From contig CAWAOP010000020.1 in NCBI GenBank assembly GCA_963783505.1, positions 5,943-69,942 of the forward strand: DNA of 64,000 nt, given 5' to 3'. The notes under the pieces were generated by a model. The model was not told the origin of the DNA. It saw only the letters and a list, made by a program, of their open reading frames with translations, and did not search any database. Shown in pieces: positions 15,236 to 24,217 of this stretch (position 1 is the stretch's first letter; the number at the start of each line of letters is the position of its first letter). The position numbers were made by a program, and so were the translations under genes. The DNA is from BOG-224 sp963783505 (lineage in GTDB: Bacteria > Acidobacteriota > Terriglobia > Bryobacterales > Bryobacteraceae).

Positions 15236-17980
15236 ATGCGGATCTGTTTCTTATCCCTGGAGTACCCGTCGATTAAATCGGGCGGCGGTGTGGGCACACA
15301 GGTACGCACCTTGGGTCTGGCGCTCGCCGCCAACGGGCATGAGGTCAGCGTCATCGCTCTCTCCGAGCCCGGCGAGCCTGCATTTCGCGATGACTGCGGC
15401 GTTCGCATCCACCGCGTGAAACATGGCAATCTGCATTGGTACTTCTCCAAGGCACCGCTGTTGGGCAAGTACTTTTCCCTTTCTCTGCGCGAGATAGAAT
15501 ACTCCTATTTGGTTTGGCGTCAAGTACGCTTGTTGCAGGCTGATAAGCCATTCGATGTCATCGAGGGCACCGAGACTGGGGCGCTGTTCGTCGCTCTCCG
15601 GGGCAAGACGCCGTTGGTGATTCGTCTCCACGGAGAGGAGTACACCGTCCGGAAGTACACTCCCGACCTGCCCTTGTCAATTCATGTCCGCCTGAGCAGG
15701 CTTCTTCAGAGGATGGCCTTGCGGCGTGCGCGCCTTCTAATCAGCCCTAGCCAGGCGCACGCCGTGGAAATCGCGGCCGAGCTCAAGGAGCCTCATCCCC
15801 CAATTGAGGTCATGCCGAATGTTATCCCACCGGGATACGGAGCCGACGACCAGGCGGCAGACGACGAGAGCGCTCCGATGGTCCTTTACGTTGGGCGTCT
15901 AGAACGAGGCAAGGGCATTCTGGCGCTTCTCGAAGCGGCGCGCTACGTCCTGGATGAGATGCCAAATGCGCAGTTCGTATTAGCTGGGGCTCCGCACCCG
16001 AATCTGCCCAAGGTAACTTTGAACGAATCGATCGCGCGGCTGGGTTTAGAGGGCCGGCTTCGGTGGCTCGGCCATGTGCGGCACGAGGATCTGCGGGAAT
16101 GTTATCGTGCAGCATCAGTTCTCGTCTTACCCTCCTACTACGAGACCTTTGGTTTGGCAGCGCTGGAAGCGATGGCGTTCGGATTGCCGGTGGTGGCGTT
16201 CAAATCCGGGGCCTTGCCAGAAGTGATCGAGGACGGCGTCTCGGGCATTCTGACGACTCCCGGAGATAGCGGCGCATTGGCTCGCGCTCTCCTTCAGGTG
16301 CTGCGCCATCCGAAGCTCCGAGCCCATTTCGCGGTGAATGCCCGGAATCGCCTGGCGAAGCGGTTTGAAGTCCCTTCTTTTGTGCGGTTGGAACTCTCTC
16401 TATACGAGTGGGCCATTCGCGGGCCGACTTCGGAAACCGGTGGCGCCAGAGAGCATGTCTTCTTTTCTCCTCACTGGGACGACGTAGTGCTTTCGTCCGG
16501 GGGGCTGGTCCAGACATTGGTGGATCGGGGAGACGACGTCTCGGTCGTTACCGTTTTCTCGGGAGACCCTGAGACGAATCATTTATCCGCGTTTGCACGG
16601 CACCTCAGCCGAAAGTGGAGACTGGCGGACCGGATCACAGCCCGGCGCCGCGAAGAAGACGAGGACGCCCTCAGCGTCTTGGGAGTGAAGCATCGAGAAC
16701 AGTGGGACCTGCCCGAGGCAGTCTACAGGCAAACGAAGGCTGGAAAGCTGGCACATGTGACCTATGACGATTTGAAGAGCCCGCTGACACCTTCCGATCA
16801 CACTGCCGCGCAGAAGGTGCGGGAGGCGCTGGAGCGGCGCCTGCGTTCCGACAGCGCGGACGCGACTTTCTACTTCCCGCTTTCTCTTGGAGGGCATGTT
16901 GACCATCGGCTCCTCTTCTTTATCGGCGCAGGACTGTGCGCCAGCGGCCTAAGAATCCGATTCTATGAAGACTGGCCTTACTCCGAGGCTTATAGCCACA
17001 GAGCAGCCGTTCCAGGCTGGGTGCGGCACGGCGCCATAGTTCCTTCGAAAAGGAAGGCTGAGGCCGCTTTGCGATATACCTCACAGATTCATGGGCTAGG
17101 AGGGTCTCCCGAGGAACTCGCGGAGAGACTAATAAAACGCTCTCGAGCGGCCGGCCACGCGCAAACCGTGGAGAATTACTGGGAGCTTCTTCCTGCAACA
17201 GCGGCTCGAATGGAGGCGGACGATCCTTCTATGGCAGAGTTGCCGATGAAGCTAGATCCTAAGGAGCCCCGCCTGAGGGACTTTCGAGCCTTTCTGTCTG
17301 GATTTCGTTGGCACGGCTTGGGTGAGGTCCTTCCTCCGGGGAAGGGCTGGTGCCTGGATGTCGGCTCCGGCAACGGCCGCTATCAACAAGTCATTAAGAC
17401 TCGGGGCTATGACTGGGTTGGAATAGACAACGCCGCACGACCGCCAGAGCCGAACCTCGTCAGGGCCGATGCTAGCCAGTTGCCGTTCAAACCAGAGTCG
17501 GCGGCAGCCGTCGTGGCCTGGCAGGTTCTCGAGTATGTCGAGGAACCCGAACGAGTGTTTTCGGAGGCGTCTCGGGTCCTCGAAGCCGGAGGAGTTTTAT
17601 GCGGAAGCGCGTCATTTCTGGAGCCCTTGCACGGCCGGACCTACTTCGGCCTAAGCCACATCGAGTTGGAACGGCTACTCAGGAAGTACGGCTTTTCCGA
17701 TATTGAAGTGAAACCGGGTCTTTCCGGGTTCGCCCTCCTATTGTGGACTTGGCTCCGGAGGTGGGCTGGTCCGCGGTGGGCCCGGCTCGCGATACCGCTT
17801 AGCGCGATGCTGCTTGTCCCTCCTGCCGCAGCTCAGTTTCTGGCCAGCTACGTGCGGCTGAAGCTCGGAATGGGAGATGGGCACGGCATGCGCTGGATCG
17901 CCGAGCGGGCTCCTCTGGAGTTTGCGGGCCACCTGATGTTCGTCGCGCGAAAGGCATCGGGCGGGCGCCAGTGCACATAG
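15236..17980 (+). CDS. Three-domain fusion: GT4 glycosyltransferase, PIG-L deacetylase, SAM methyltransferase
   Basis: A 914-residue protein with three complete parts in one frame. Residues 1-390 are a GT4 enzyme (LEYPSIKSGGGVGTQ; YETFGLAALEAMAFGLPVVA). Residues about 408-640 are a PIG-L/LmbE-type N-deacetylase: the zinc motif is FFSPHWDDVVLSSGG (HxDD) and the second motif is GGHVDHRLLFF (HxxH). Residues about 670-914 are a methyltransferase (CLDVGSGNGRYQQV; VVAWQVLEYVEEPERVFSEA). The order suggests that a GlcNAc-like sugar is added, N-deacetylated and then methylated, or that two tailoring steps are channelled. The GT4 part is a close paralogue of the next gene. The three-part fusion is what the sequence shows; the reaction order is inference. 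Confidence 0.85.
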   Translation: MRICFLSLEYPSIKSGGGVGTQVRTLGLALAANGHEVSVIALSEPGEPAFRDDCGVRIHRVKHGNLHWYFSKAPLLGKYFSLSLREIEYSYLVWRQVRLLQADKPFDVIEGTETGALFVALRGKTPLVIRLHGEEYTVRKYTPDLPLSIHVRLSRLLQRMALRRARLLISPSQAHAVEIAAELKEPHPPIEVMPNVIPPGYGADDQAADDESAPMVLYVGRLERGKGILALLEAARYVLDEMPNAQFVLAGAPHPNLPKVTLNESIARLGLEGRLRWLGHVRHEDLRECYRAASVLVLPSYYETFGLAALEAMAFGLPVVAFKSGALPEVIEDGVSGILTTPGDSGALARALLQVLRHPKLRAHFAVNARNRLAKRFEVPSFVRLELSLYEWAIRGPTSETGGAREHVFFSPHWDDVVLSSGGLVQTLVDRGDDVSVVTVFSGDPETNHLSAFARHLSRKWRLADRITARRREEDEDALSVLGVKHREQWDLPEAVYRQTKAGKLAHVTYDDLKSPLTPSDHTAAQKVREALERRLRSDSADATFYFPLSLGGHVDHRLLFFIGAGLCASGLRIRFYEDWPYSEAYSHRAAVPGWVRHGAIVPSKRKAEAALRYTSQIHGLGGSPEELAERLIKRSRAAGHAQTVENYWELLPATAARMEADDPSMAELPMKLDPKEPRLRDFRAFLSGFRWHGLGEVLPPGKGWCLDVGSGNGRYQQVIKTRGYDWVGIDNAARPPEPNLVRADASQLPFKPESAAAVVAWQVLEYVEEPERVFSEASRVLEAGGVLCGSASFLEPLHGRTYFGLSHIELERLLRKYGFSDIEVKPGLSGFALLLWTWLRRWAGPRWARLAIPLSAMLLVPPAAAQFLASYVRLKLGMGDGHGMRWIAERAPLEFAGHLMFVARKASGGRQCT

Positions 17981-19188
17981 GCATACTATCGCTTGAAGCC
18001 CCCTACGAATCCAGCGGAGGAGGAATCGCAGCTTACCTGCGGGCGCTCCTTCCCGGGTTGGCTGGCGCGGGACATAGAGCGACTGTCATCGCCAATTCCA
18101 AGGCTGAAAAGGTCGAGAGCCATCTGGATGGGGCGGTTCGGGTGGTTCCGGTTCGTCTTCCTAACCTGCATTGGTATCTCGCGAAAGCGCCGCTCGTAGG
18201 GCGCATCGGCGCCCTCCCGGTACGGGAGGTCGAATGGTCCGTGGCTTTCGAGCGAGCCGCAAGAAGGATATTTGAACAAGATCCGGTGGACGTGTTGGAG
18301 AGCTGTGAGACGGGCGCTCTGATGGTAGGCCGGCGAGCTATGGCTCCGCTCGTCATCCGACTCCATGGCAGCGCTTACGCGTTTCGGAAACATAGTGGGG
18401 AGCCGGTTGGCGCCGGCGAAAGGTGGGATCGCCGCCTCCAACTGAGGGCCTTGCGGAGCGCAGCGGCGGTCACGGCGCCCAGCGGGTATCAGGCCGCCGA
18501 AGTGGCTCGGGAGATGGGTTGGCCTCGGCGCCGGATTCAGGTGGTGCCGAACCCCCTGGATCCGGGGATCCTCGCGGCGGCGGAGTCCGAGCCTGCTGTT
18601 GGAACAGATGCGCCGATTGTGCTGTACGCGGGCAGGCTGGCGAAGGTGAAGGGGGTCGAACCTCTGCTCAGGGCGGTGAAGGAAGTGAGGAGTCACGCGC
18701 CTGACGCGCGGTTTGTGTTGGCGGGTCCGTGGCAGATGGATTCGAAGCCGGCGTCCCTGGGAATCGAAATGAGCGCAGAGACGAACGCCGACGGCGTCTC
18801 ATGGACCGGGCAGGCGTCGCGCGAGCGACTCATCGCTCTTTACCGTCGGGCTTCTGTGTTCGTGATGCCATCGTACTTCGAGAGTTTCGGGATTGCCGTG
18901 ATCGAGGCGATGGCGTTCGGCCTTCCTGTTGTCGCCACGACCGCGGGCGGATTGCCGGAACTTGTGCGTGACGGCGAGACCGGAATCCTGGTTCCACCCG
19001 GCGATCCCCACGCTTTATCCGAAGCGCTGCTGCATCTGCTGCGCGACAGGCCGCTAGCTCACAGAATGGGGCAAGCTGGCCGGCGCTGGGTGCTGGAGAG
19101 GTTCACGCCAGATACAGTTGCCCGGACGATGTTGTGCGTGTACGGTGGCGCCGTCCAGTCACGAGTTGAAAGAGACCGCACATCATGA
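17971..19188 (+). CDS. Family 4 glycosyltransferase, paralogue of the preceding GT4 domain
   Basis: A 405-residue GT4 enzyme (LEAPYESSGGGIAAYLR; ESFGIAVIEAMAFGLPVVAT). Much of its N-terminal half matches the first domain of the preceding fusion, including NLHWYLAKAPLVG against NLHWYFSKAPLLG and ETGALMV...APLVIRLHG against ETGALFV...TPLVIRLHG, so the two arose by tandem duplication. The GTG start at 17971 overlaps the previous gene by 10 bases. Donor and acceptor are unknown, though similarity suggests related substrates. Confidence 0.85.
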   Translation: MHIGILSLEAPYESSGGGIAAYLRALLPGLAGAGHRATVIANSKAEKVESHLDGAVRVVPVRLPNLHWYLAKAPLVGRIGALPVREVEWSVAFERAARRIFEQDPVDVLESCETGALMVGRRAMAPLVIRLHGSAYAFRKHSGEPVGAGERWDRRLQLRALRSAAAVTAPSGYQAAEVAREMGWPRRRIQVVPNPLDPGILAAAESEPAVGTDAPIVLYAGRLAKVKGVEPLLRAVKEVRSHAPDARFVLAGPWQMDSKPASLGIEMSAETNADGVSWTGQASRERLIALYRRASVFVMPSYFESFGIAVIEAMAFGLPVVATTAGGLPELVRDGETGILVPPGDPHALSEALLHLLRDRPLAHRMGQAGRRWVLERFTPDTVARTMLCVYGGAVQSRVERDRTS

Positions 19189-20672
19189 GGCTTCGTCTTC
19201 CAGCGGATGGCAAGCCAGCGGTCTGCTGGCTTGTGGCTCTGTTTTATGCGGTTGTGATGGCGCTCCTTTTCCACGCCCGAACGGTTCCGATGACCGGCTA
19301 CGAAACTGATGGCGTGTACTACATGATCCAATCCCGTGCGCTGCTCTCTCAGGATTTCACGCCCTCTACGTACGGCGGCGGGGTGGGGATGCCCCTCGCG
19401 ACGCGGCTCGTCAGCCAGTTAGTTCCCGACACCTTCGATGCGGCAAAACTTGTCTCAGTCATGGCGAGTTTTCTCTTTTTGCTTGCCAGCGCTAGAATCG
19501 CCGCTAAGCTCTTTGACGCCAGCGCCGCCGAATTCTCTTTAATTCTTCTCGCGCTAAATCCGCTGGTGTTGGTCTACAGCACGACATCCCTATCGGATGC
19601 ACTGGGCGCGGCATTGCCGCTCCTGGGCTTTTGGTGTCTCCTCGATAACTCCAGGCCATGGCGGCTATTTGTGGGTGGGCTATGCCTTGGGATGGGGTGG
19701 ACCACCCGCTATCTCAATCTCGTTTTCTTTCCTCTGGCTCTTGTCGCGCTTTGGCCGTTGCGGAGCCATCGGGCGCGGATGACGAAGGCCGCGGCGTCCA
19801 TCGGCCTGGGGTTGGCGTTGGGCAGCATCCCCCAGGCTGCCTGCAACTGGATGTTCTTTGGATCACCGTTCTTCACCAACAACTGGCGGAACGTCGCTGC
19901 GTCCGTGTATCCGTGGGACCGCGTTAACCAGCTAACCAGTTTCCGCGAGGTCATCGATGGCGCAGGACTCCGCCTTCTCGTCCTCTGGCTTAAGCGTTTA
20001 TCGATCGACGTCCCAGAGCTGCTTTTCCATGCGGCGTACTGGCCGATTTTCCTGGCCGTGCCTGGCTTTCTGTTGGCCCTGAAGAATGCGAAACAACGGA
20101 TGCCGTTGGTCGCGTGGGGCGCGACGCTCCTCCTTTATCTTGCGCTGATAGCCCCGGTTTGGCGTATCGAACTAAGATACTTTCTGCCCGTGCTCCCCCT
20201 GCTATTGGCATCCGCGGCATTCATGTGGCGAGCGGCGACAAACGCCAGACCGATGGTGGCGGCGCTCGGGCTGTTCCTCGCCGCAGCAATTAGCGTGGCA
20301 GGAGCGGCGCAGTCCGTTCGCGAGATGATCGCATCTCAGTCCGCGGAACTCAGAACCGCCGGCGAGTTTATCCGCGCAACCGCGGCTCCCGGCGATATCG
20401 TGGCCGCGTCTCAACCACATGTGTTCTTCTACGCGGAACGGCGGGGATTGATGCTCGAGAGCCTCTCGAAGCAAGAGATTGACCAGTTACCTGAGACGGT
20501 CAAACGCAAGCATATCGGGTGGTTGGTCTTTGATGGAGTCAGAGGCGTCGTGCAGTATCCCGCCTTGGCGTGGCTGTTGGACTCTCATTCTATAGAAGCG
20601 GCCCAGCTCGGGTGGTCTGCACGATTCTCATCGGACATGGGGCGTCGGGCCGTGGTCTGGCGTACGCAGTGA
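19185..20672 (+). CDS. Membrane glycosyltransferase of the GT39/PMT clan
   Basis: A 495-residue protein with about eleven hydrophobic segments. The first loop (MTGYETDGVYYMIQSRAL) carries the acidic residues in the position of the catalytic D/E of ArnT/PMT enzymes, which use polyprenyl-phosphate sugars on the outer side of the membrane. It overlaps the GT4 gene before it by four bases (ATGA). Substrate is not deducible. It resembles the next gene in layout. Confidence 0.75.
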   Translation: MRLRLPADGKPAVCWLVALFYAVVMALLFHARTVPMTGYETDGVYYMIQSRALLSQDFTPSTYGGGVGMPLATRLVSQLVPDTFDAAKLVSVMASFLFLLASARIAAKLFDASAAEFSLILLALNPLVLVYSTTSLSDALGAALPLLGFWCLLDNSRPWRLFVGGLCLGMGWTTRYLNLVFFPLALVALWPLRSHRARMTKAAASIGLGLALGSIPQAACNWMFFGSPFFTNNWRNVAASVYPWDRVNQLTSFREVIDGAGLRLLVLWLKRLSIDVPELLFHAAYWPIFLAVPGFLLALKNAKQRMPLVAWGATLLLYLALIAPVWRIELRYFLPVLPLLLASAAFMWRAATNARPMVAALGLFLAAAISVAGAAQSVREMIASQSAELRTAGEFIRATAAPGDIVAASQPHVFFYAERRGLMLESLSKQEIDQLPETVKRKHIGWLVFDGVRGVVQYPALAWLLDSHSIEAAQLGWSARFSSDMGRRAVVWRTQ

Positions 20673-20689
20673 CGGCGGTGTCTCAGCAC

Positions 20690-20719
20690 TTGCGCGAACC
20701 AAGCGGGGATCGTTAGAAT
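20690..20719 (+). promoter_or_regulatory. Probable internal sigma70-type promoter
   Basis: TTGCGC (20690-20695) and TAGAAT (20714-20719) are 18 bases apart, and the -10 box matches five of six consensus bases. It lies in the 79-bp gap before the gene at 20752, one of the few real gaps in this operon, so it may give a second transcript for the downstream half. Confidence 0.45.
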
Positions 20720-20751
20720 ACAGACCCGTAATACGCCGTCCGAAAGCATGA

Positions 20752-22350
20752 ATGCCTCGATTCGATTGGACGGCCGTGCGTGACTCAAGCCGGATCGCCT
20801 CAGGCCTCGTGACCGCGTATGCCATTCTATTCATCTTCAATTCTCTGACGCGCACCAGCCACATTGCCGTCGACGGCATGAATTACGTGGATGTCGCCCG
20901 GAACATCGCCGCCGGGAAAGGCATCGTGCAATCCACGATAGGATTCAACCAAAACCCTTTCCCTATAGACTCCGACGCCCCTGCGCCGTTTACGGCTCAG
21001 GCGCCCCTCTATCCGCTGACTGTCGCCCTTTTGACCTGCTTGCGGATCGACGCCCCAACGGCTGCTCTTCTAGTGAGTGGTTTGGCATACTTGCTGCTGG
21101 TATTTGTGTTCTTCCGGCTTTCCAGCTCGTTGTATGGCCGCTCGGCGGCCTTTGTTAGCGCGTCGGCGTTGTTTGTGTACGTCCCTTTGGTTTCCGTAGC
21201 CCATGACGCGCTCAGCGAAACACTGGGCGTGCTATTTCTCATGGGCGGGTTTTTGTTGATCGTGCGGGAGCGCGCCAGAGACGTCATGCGCCCCGGCGCG
21301 ACATTTATGGCCGGAGCAATGCTTGGCTTCGCCTTTGCAGTGAGATACGCCTTGGCGCCCAGTTTGGCCGCTGGTCTATTCGCCGTAGCAATTTCACAGC
21401 CGCGAGTCGGAAGGCGATGGCGCATTATCGTTTCCCGAATGGCTCTGCTGTCGGCAGGCTTTGCGCTGCCGGCCGCTCCCGTCGTGGCTCGCAATTTCGT
21501 CTTGTTCCCTCGCGCCATGGCCGCGCCTGGACAGCAACCTGCGCGTTCGCTTCACGCCGCGGCGAGCGTGGTGTTTCACTCTTTGGCTGGGTCGTACCTG
21601 GGCCCGCAACCCTCGAGGTACGTACAGGAAGCGTTTTTGGCGCTCTCTCTCCTCGCGCTCGCCGCGCTTCTCTGGCGAAGGGGCAAGATTCCGGCGGCCC
21701 TTTGGGGAAAGTCGCTAAACAGGCGGAGTCTGTTGCTGTGCTTTTGGGCGCTCGCCTACTGCATCTTCCTTGTTTGCGTCGCGGTGGCAAACTCCGTCTA
21801 TGGGATGGACCCCCGGCTTCTCATGCCCGCTGGATTGGCGCTCATCCTCCTGGCTGGCGGCGTGCTGACCATCGCAGTCAGGCCGTATCGGAGGCTGCTT
21901 TCCTATGCGGCTCTGGCGTTGTCTTTGGCCGGGATCTACCGTGAACTGAGGCGCGCGACTCAGCCGGCGTCTCCAACGCGCCAACAGATAGTGGCGCGCT
22001 CCCAGCGGTTGACCTGGGTCGCCACCGAGACCACGGGCAATGACCTGATCGCGGGAGTCGACACTCTCGATATTCCGTTCTACCTGGGCCCAAGAGAGGC
22101 GCTGTTCTTTACCGGTGGCGCAAATCATGAGCGCGCCAGTTACGTGAAGATGGCGACTTGGGTCAATCGACGGCGTGCGCGGTACGACCGAGTGTTCTTT
22201 ATTCTGCCGAAATACGAGTACGGTCCGGACGAATGGAAGGCCCGCTACGGGACGTTTATCGCGGACTTGGCGGCAGGCCGTACGGATGCTTACCCAGCCT
22301 TACACGCTCTTGGCCGGCTTTCCGATGCGACTGTGTTCGAGGTGCGCTGA
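20752..22350 (+). CDS. Membrane glycosyltransferase of the GT39/PMT clan
   Basis: A 532-residue integral membrane protein with about ten hydrophobic segments in the first 400 residues and a soluble tail of ~130 residues. The opening loop (AVDGMNYVDVARNIAAGKG) has the acidic residue and spacing expected for the catalytic loop of polyprenyl-phosphate-dependent transferases. It starts at an ATG 26-33 bases after a likely promoter. The polymer modified is presumably the one made by this operon. Confidence 0.7.
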   Translation: MPRFDWTAVRDSSRIASGLVTAYAILFIFNSLTRTSHIAVDGMNYVDVARNIAAGKGIVQSTIGFNQNPFPIDSDAPAPFTAQAPLYPLTVALLTCLRIDAPTAALLVSGLAYLLLVFVFFRLSSSLYGRSAAFVSASALFVYVPLVSVAHDALSETLGVLFLMGGFLLIVRERARDVMRPGATFMAGAMLGFAFAVRYALAPSLAAGLFAVAISQPRVGRRWRIIVSRMALLSAGFALPAAPVVARNFVLFPRAMAAPGQQPARSLHAAASVVFHSLAGSYLGPQPSRYVQEAFLALSLLALAALLWRRGKIPAALWGKSLNRRSLLLCFWALAYCIFLVCVAVANSVYGMDPRLLMPAGLALILLAGGVLTIAVRPYRRLLSYAALALSLAGIYRELRRATQPASPTRQQIVARSQRLTWVATETTGNDLIAGVDTLDIPFYLGPREALFFTGGANHERASYVKMATWVNRRRARYDRVFFILPKYEYGPDEWKARYGTFIADLAAGRTDAYPALHALGRLSDATVFEVR

Positions 22351-22362
22351 GGTGCGATTGAG

Positions 22363-23565
22363 TTGAAACGCATCCTGTTGATGCCGTCATCGTATCCACC
22401 GGTTTTGGGCGGCGTGCAAACGGCGGCGCACGCCTTGGCTCGTCACCTAGCCGCCCAGGAGCGGCAAGTCGAAGTTCTTACCAACCATTATCCTAGAACG
22501 TTGCGGCGGCGGGAAGTGATCGATGGAATTCCGGTCCACCGAGCACTGTTTTTACAGCCAAGGCTTGCGGAGTGGCGGAATGGGAGACTAGACCTGTGGC
22601 TGGCCTCGCTGTATTACTACCCTGCTGCGCTGCTTGACGCAAGCCAACTTGTGGATGCGTTCCAGCCGGACGTGGTCAACGTCCATTTCCCAGACGCACA
22701 AATCCCGATTGTTCCGTGGCTCAGGCGCAGGCGAACGTTCAGGCTGATTGTATCTCTGCACGGTCATGAGATCCTACGCTGGCTCGAGGCAACGGGCGGC
22801 GGTTCTGATGACTCGGGGACGGGCCTTCAGCGGCGAAACAGTGAGTACAGGAAACTGACCGGCTTGCTGCAGGTGGCCGAGGGCGTTACGGCCTGCTCCA
22901 GGTGGCTCTTGAACAAGGCGATAGAGCTGGAGCCGTCGGTGGCTGCTAAGGGCCACGTGATCGCCAACGGCATCGACCTTGATCGGTTCACGGATAAAGC
23001 CTGTTTTTCGCACGCCCGGCCATACATACTGGCCTTTGGCCGGTTAACGCACGTGAAAGGCTTCGACATGCTGCTCCGGGCGTTCTCCCTAGTCGCTCCC
23101 GATCATCCGGGCCTCGATCTGTTGATAGCTGGAGACGGCGAGGACCGCGCGGAGCTCGGCGCTCTTGGCGAACGACTGAATTTGGATGGCCGCGTACTGT
23201 TTACTGGCCGCGCTACTCCGGCTGAGGTTGTCAGACTCTTGAACGGCTGCGCGTTTGTCATCGTACCTTCTCGCTCGGAGACCTTCGGCATTGCCGCGCT
23301 CGAGGCCCTGGCCGCCGGCAAGCCAGTGCTGGCTACAAGAGTCGGCGGTCTTGGTGAGTTTCTTGAAAACGGGTTGGGATCGGGTAGCGGCGCACGCACT
23401 CAATTGGTCGAGGCGACGGTAGGGAGTCTGGCTGAAGGTATCCGCCACTGGCTGACGCCACAAACAGCTCTGGCCAGTCAGCGCGATTCCCACCCGCTTG
23501 ATCTTTCCCGTTTTACTTGGAACAGTGTCGCAACTCAATACGGCGAGGTCTACGAGCGTGCGTAG
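22363..23565 (+). CDS. Family 4 glycosyltransferase
   Basis: A 400-residue GT4 enzyme: MPSSYPPVLGGVQTAAHAL at the N-terminus, YILAFGRLTHVKGFDMLLRA opening the second Rossmann domain and SETFGIAALEALAAGKPVLA as the donor-binding E-x7-E region. The start is a TTG preceded by GAGGTG; no in-frame ATG or GTG fits. Its last eight bases overlap the following acetyltransferase. Confidence 0.85.
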   Translation: MKRILLMPSSYPPVLGGVQTAAHALARHLAAQERQVEVLTNHYPRTLRRREVIDGIPVHRALFLQPRLAEWRNGRLDLWLASLYYYPAALLDASQLVDAFQPDVVNVHFPDAQIPIVPWLRRRRTFRLIVSLHGHEILRWLEATGGGSDDSGTGLQRRNSEYRKLTGLLQVAEGVTACSRWLLNKAIELEPSVAAKGHVIANGIDLDRFTDKACFSHARPYILAFGRLTHVKGFDMLLRAFSLVAPDHPGLDLLIAGDGEDRAELGALGERLNLDGRVLFTGRATPAEVVRLLNGCAFVIVPSRSETFGIAALEALAAGKPVLATRVGGLGEFLENGLGSGSGARTQLVEATVGSLAEGIRHWLTPQTALASQRDSHPLDLSRFTWNSVATQYGEVYERA

Positions 23566-24217
23566 CGAGTCGCCTACCGCGTTGCAGGCCCTCATTGGTG
23601 TGTCCATTCGCGCCTTAGCGCATCTGATGGACGTCATCTATGGCGCGGAGGCGCTAAACGTCGTTCTCAAGCTGCTCCCGATGCAATCGGTACCGGCGCT
23701 TTTGAGGTCCTGGGGCGCCGTGATCGGCGACAACGTGAGGTTTCGCTCTCCCCTAACCATCCACAACGCGGATTTGCGCCGGCGTCTCTACTACTGTAAC
23801 CTGAACGTCGGTCGCGATTGCTATCTTGGGAGGGACTTATTCCTCGATTTGCAGGACCGAATTGTCATCGAGAGCAACGTGACCATTTCGCATAGAGTCA
23901 TGATTCTGACTCATACTGACGCTGGAATGAGCCCTCTCCGGGATGTGACGGTTCCAACGAGCCAGGCTCCCGTGATCATTCGGTCCGGTGCGTACATAGG
24001 AGCGAACGTCACAATCCTGCAAGGTGTTGAGATCGGCGCGCGGGCCGTTGTGGGCGCTGGCTCTGTTGTCACCCGATTAGTCGCCCCGGAGTCTGTGGTT
24101 GCTGGCGTGCCTGCAAAGGCGATTCGGACTGCGGCTGAGACGGCCATTCCGTCGTCGCGGGCTGGGTCAGGTTCGCAGGTCGTTTCAAATGGATCGGGCA
24201 GGGATGAATCGCGCTAA
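23558..24217 (+). CDS. Left-handed beta-helix acetyltransferase
   Basis: A 219-residue protein with an N-terminal helix pair and hexapeptide repeats (VIGDNVRFRSPLTI, AYIGANVTILQGVEIGARAVVGAGSVV), ending in GVPAKAIR as in sugar O-acetyltransferases. The GTG at 23558 overlaps the preceding GT4 stop and is a better start than the ATG at 23498 inside that gene. It is the second such enzyme in the operon; the two need not act on the same position. The last ~25 residues are low-complexity and overlap the next gene. Confidence 0.8.
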   Translation: MRSESPTALQALIGVSIRALAHLMDVIYGAEALNVVLKLLPMQSVPALLRSWGAVIGDNVRFRSPLTIHNADLRRRLYYCNLNVGRDCYLGRDLFLDLQDRIVIESNVTISHRVMILTHTDAGMSPLRDVTVPTSQAPVIIRSGAYIGANVTILQGVEIGARAVVGAGSVVTRLVAPESVVAGVPAKAIRTAAETAIPSSRAGSGSQVVSNGSGRDESR

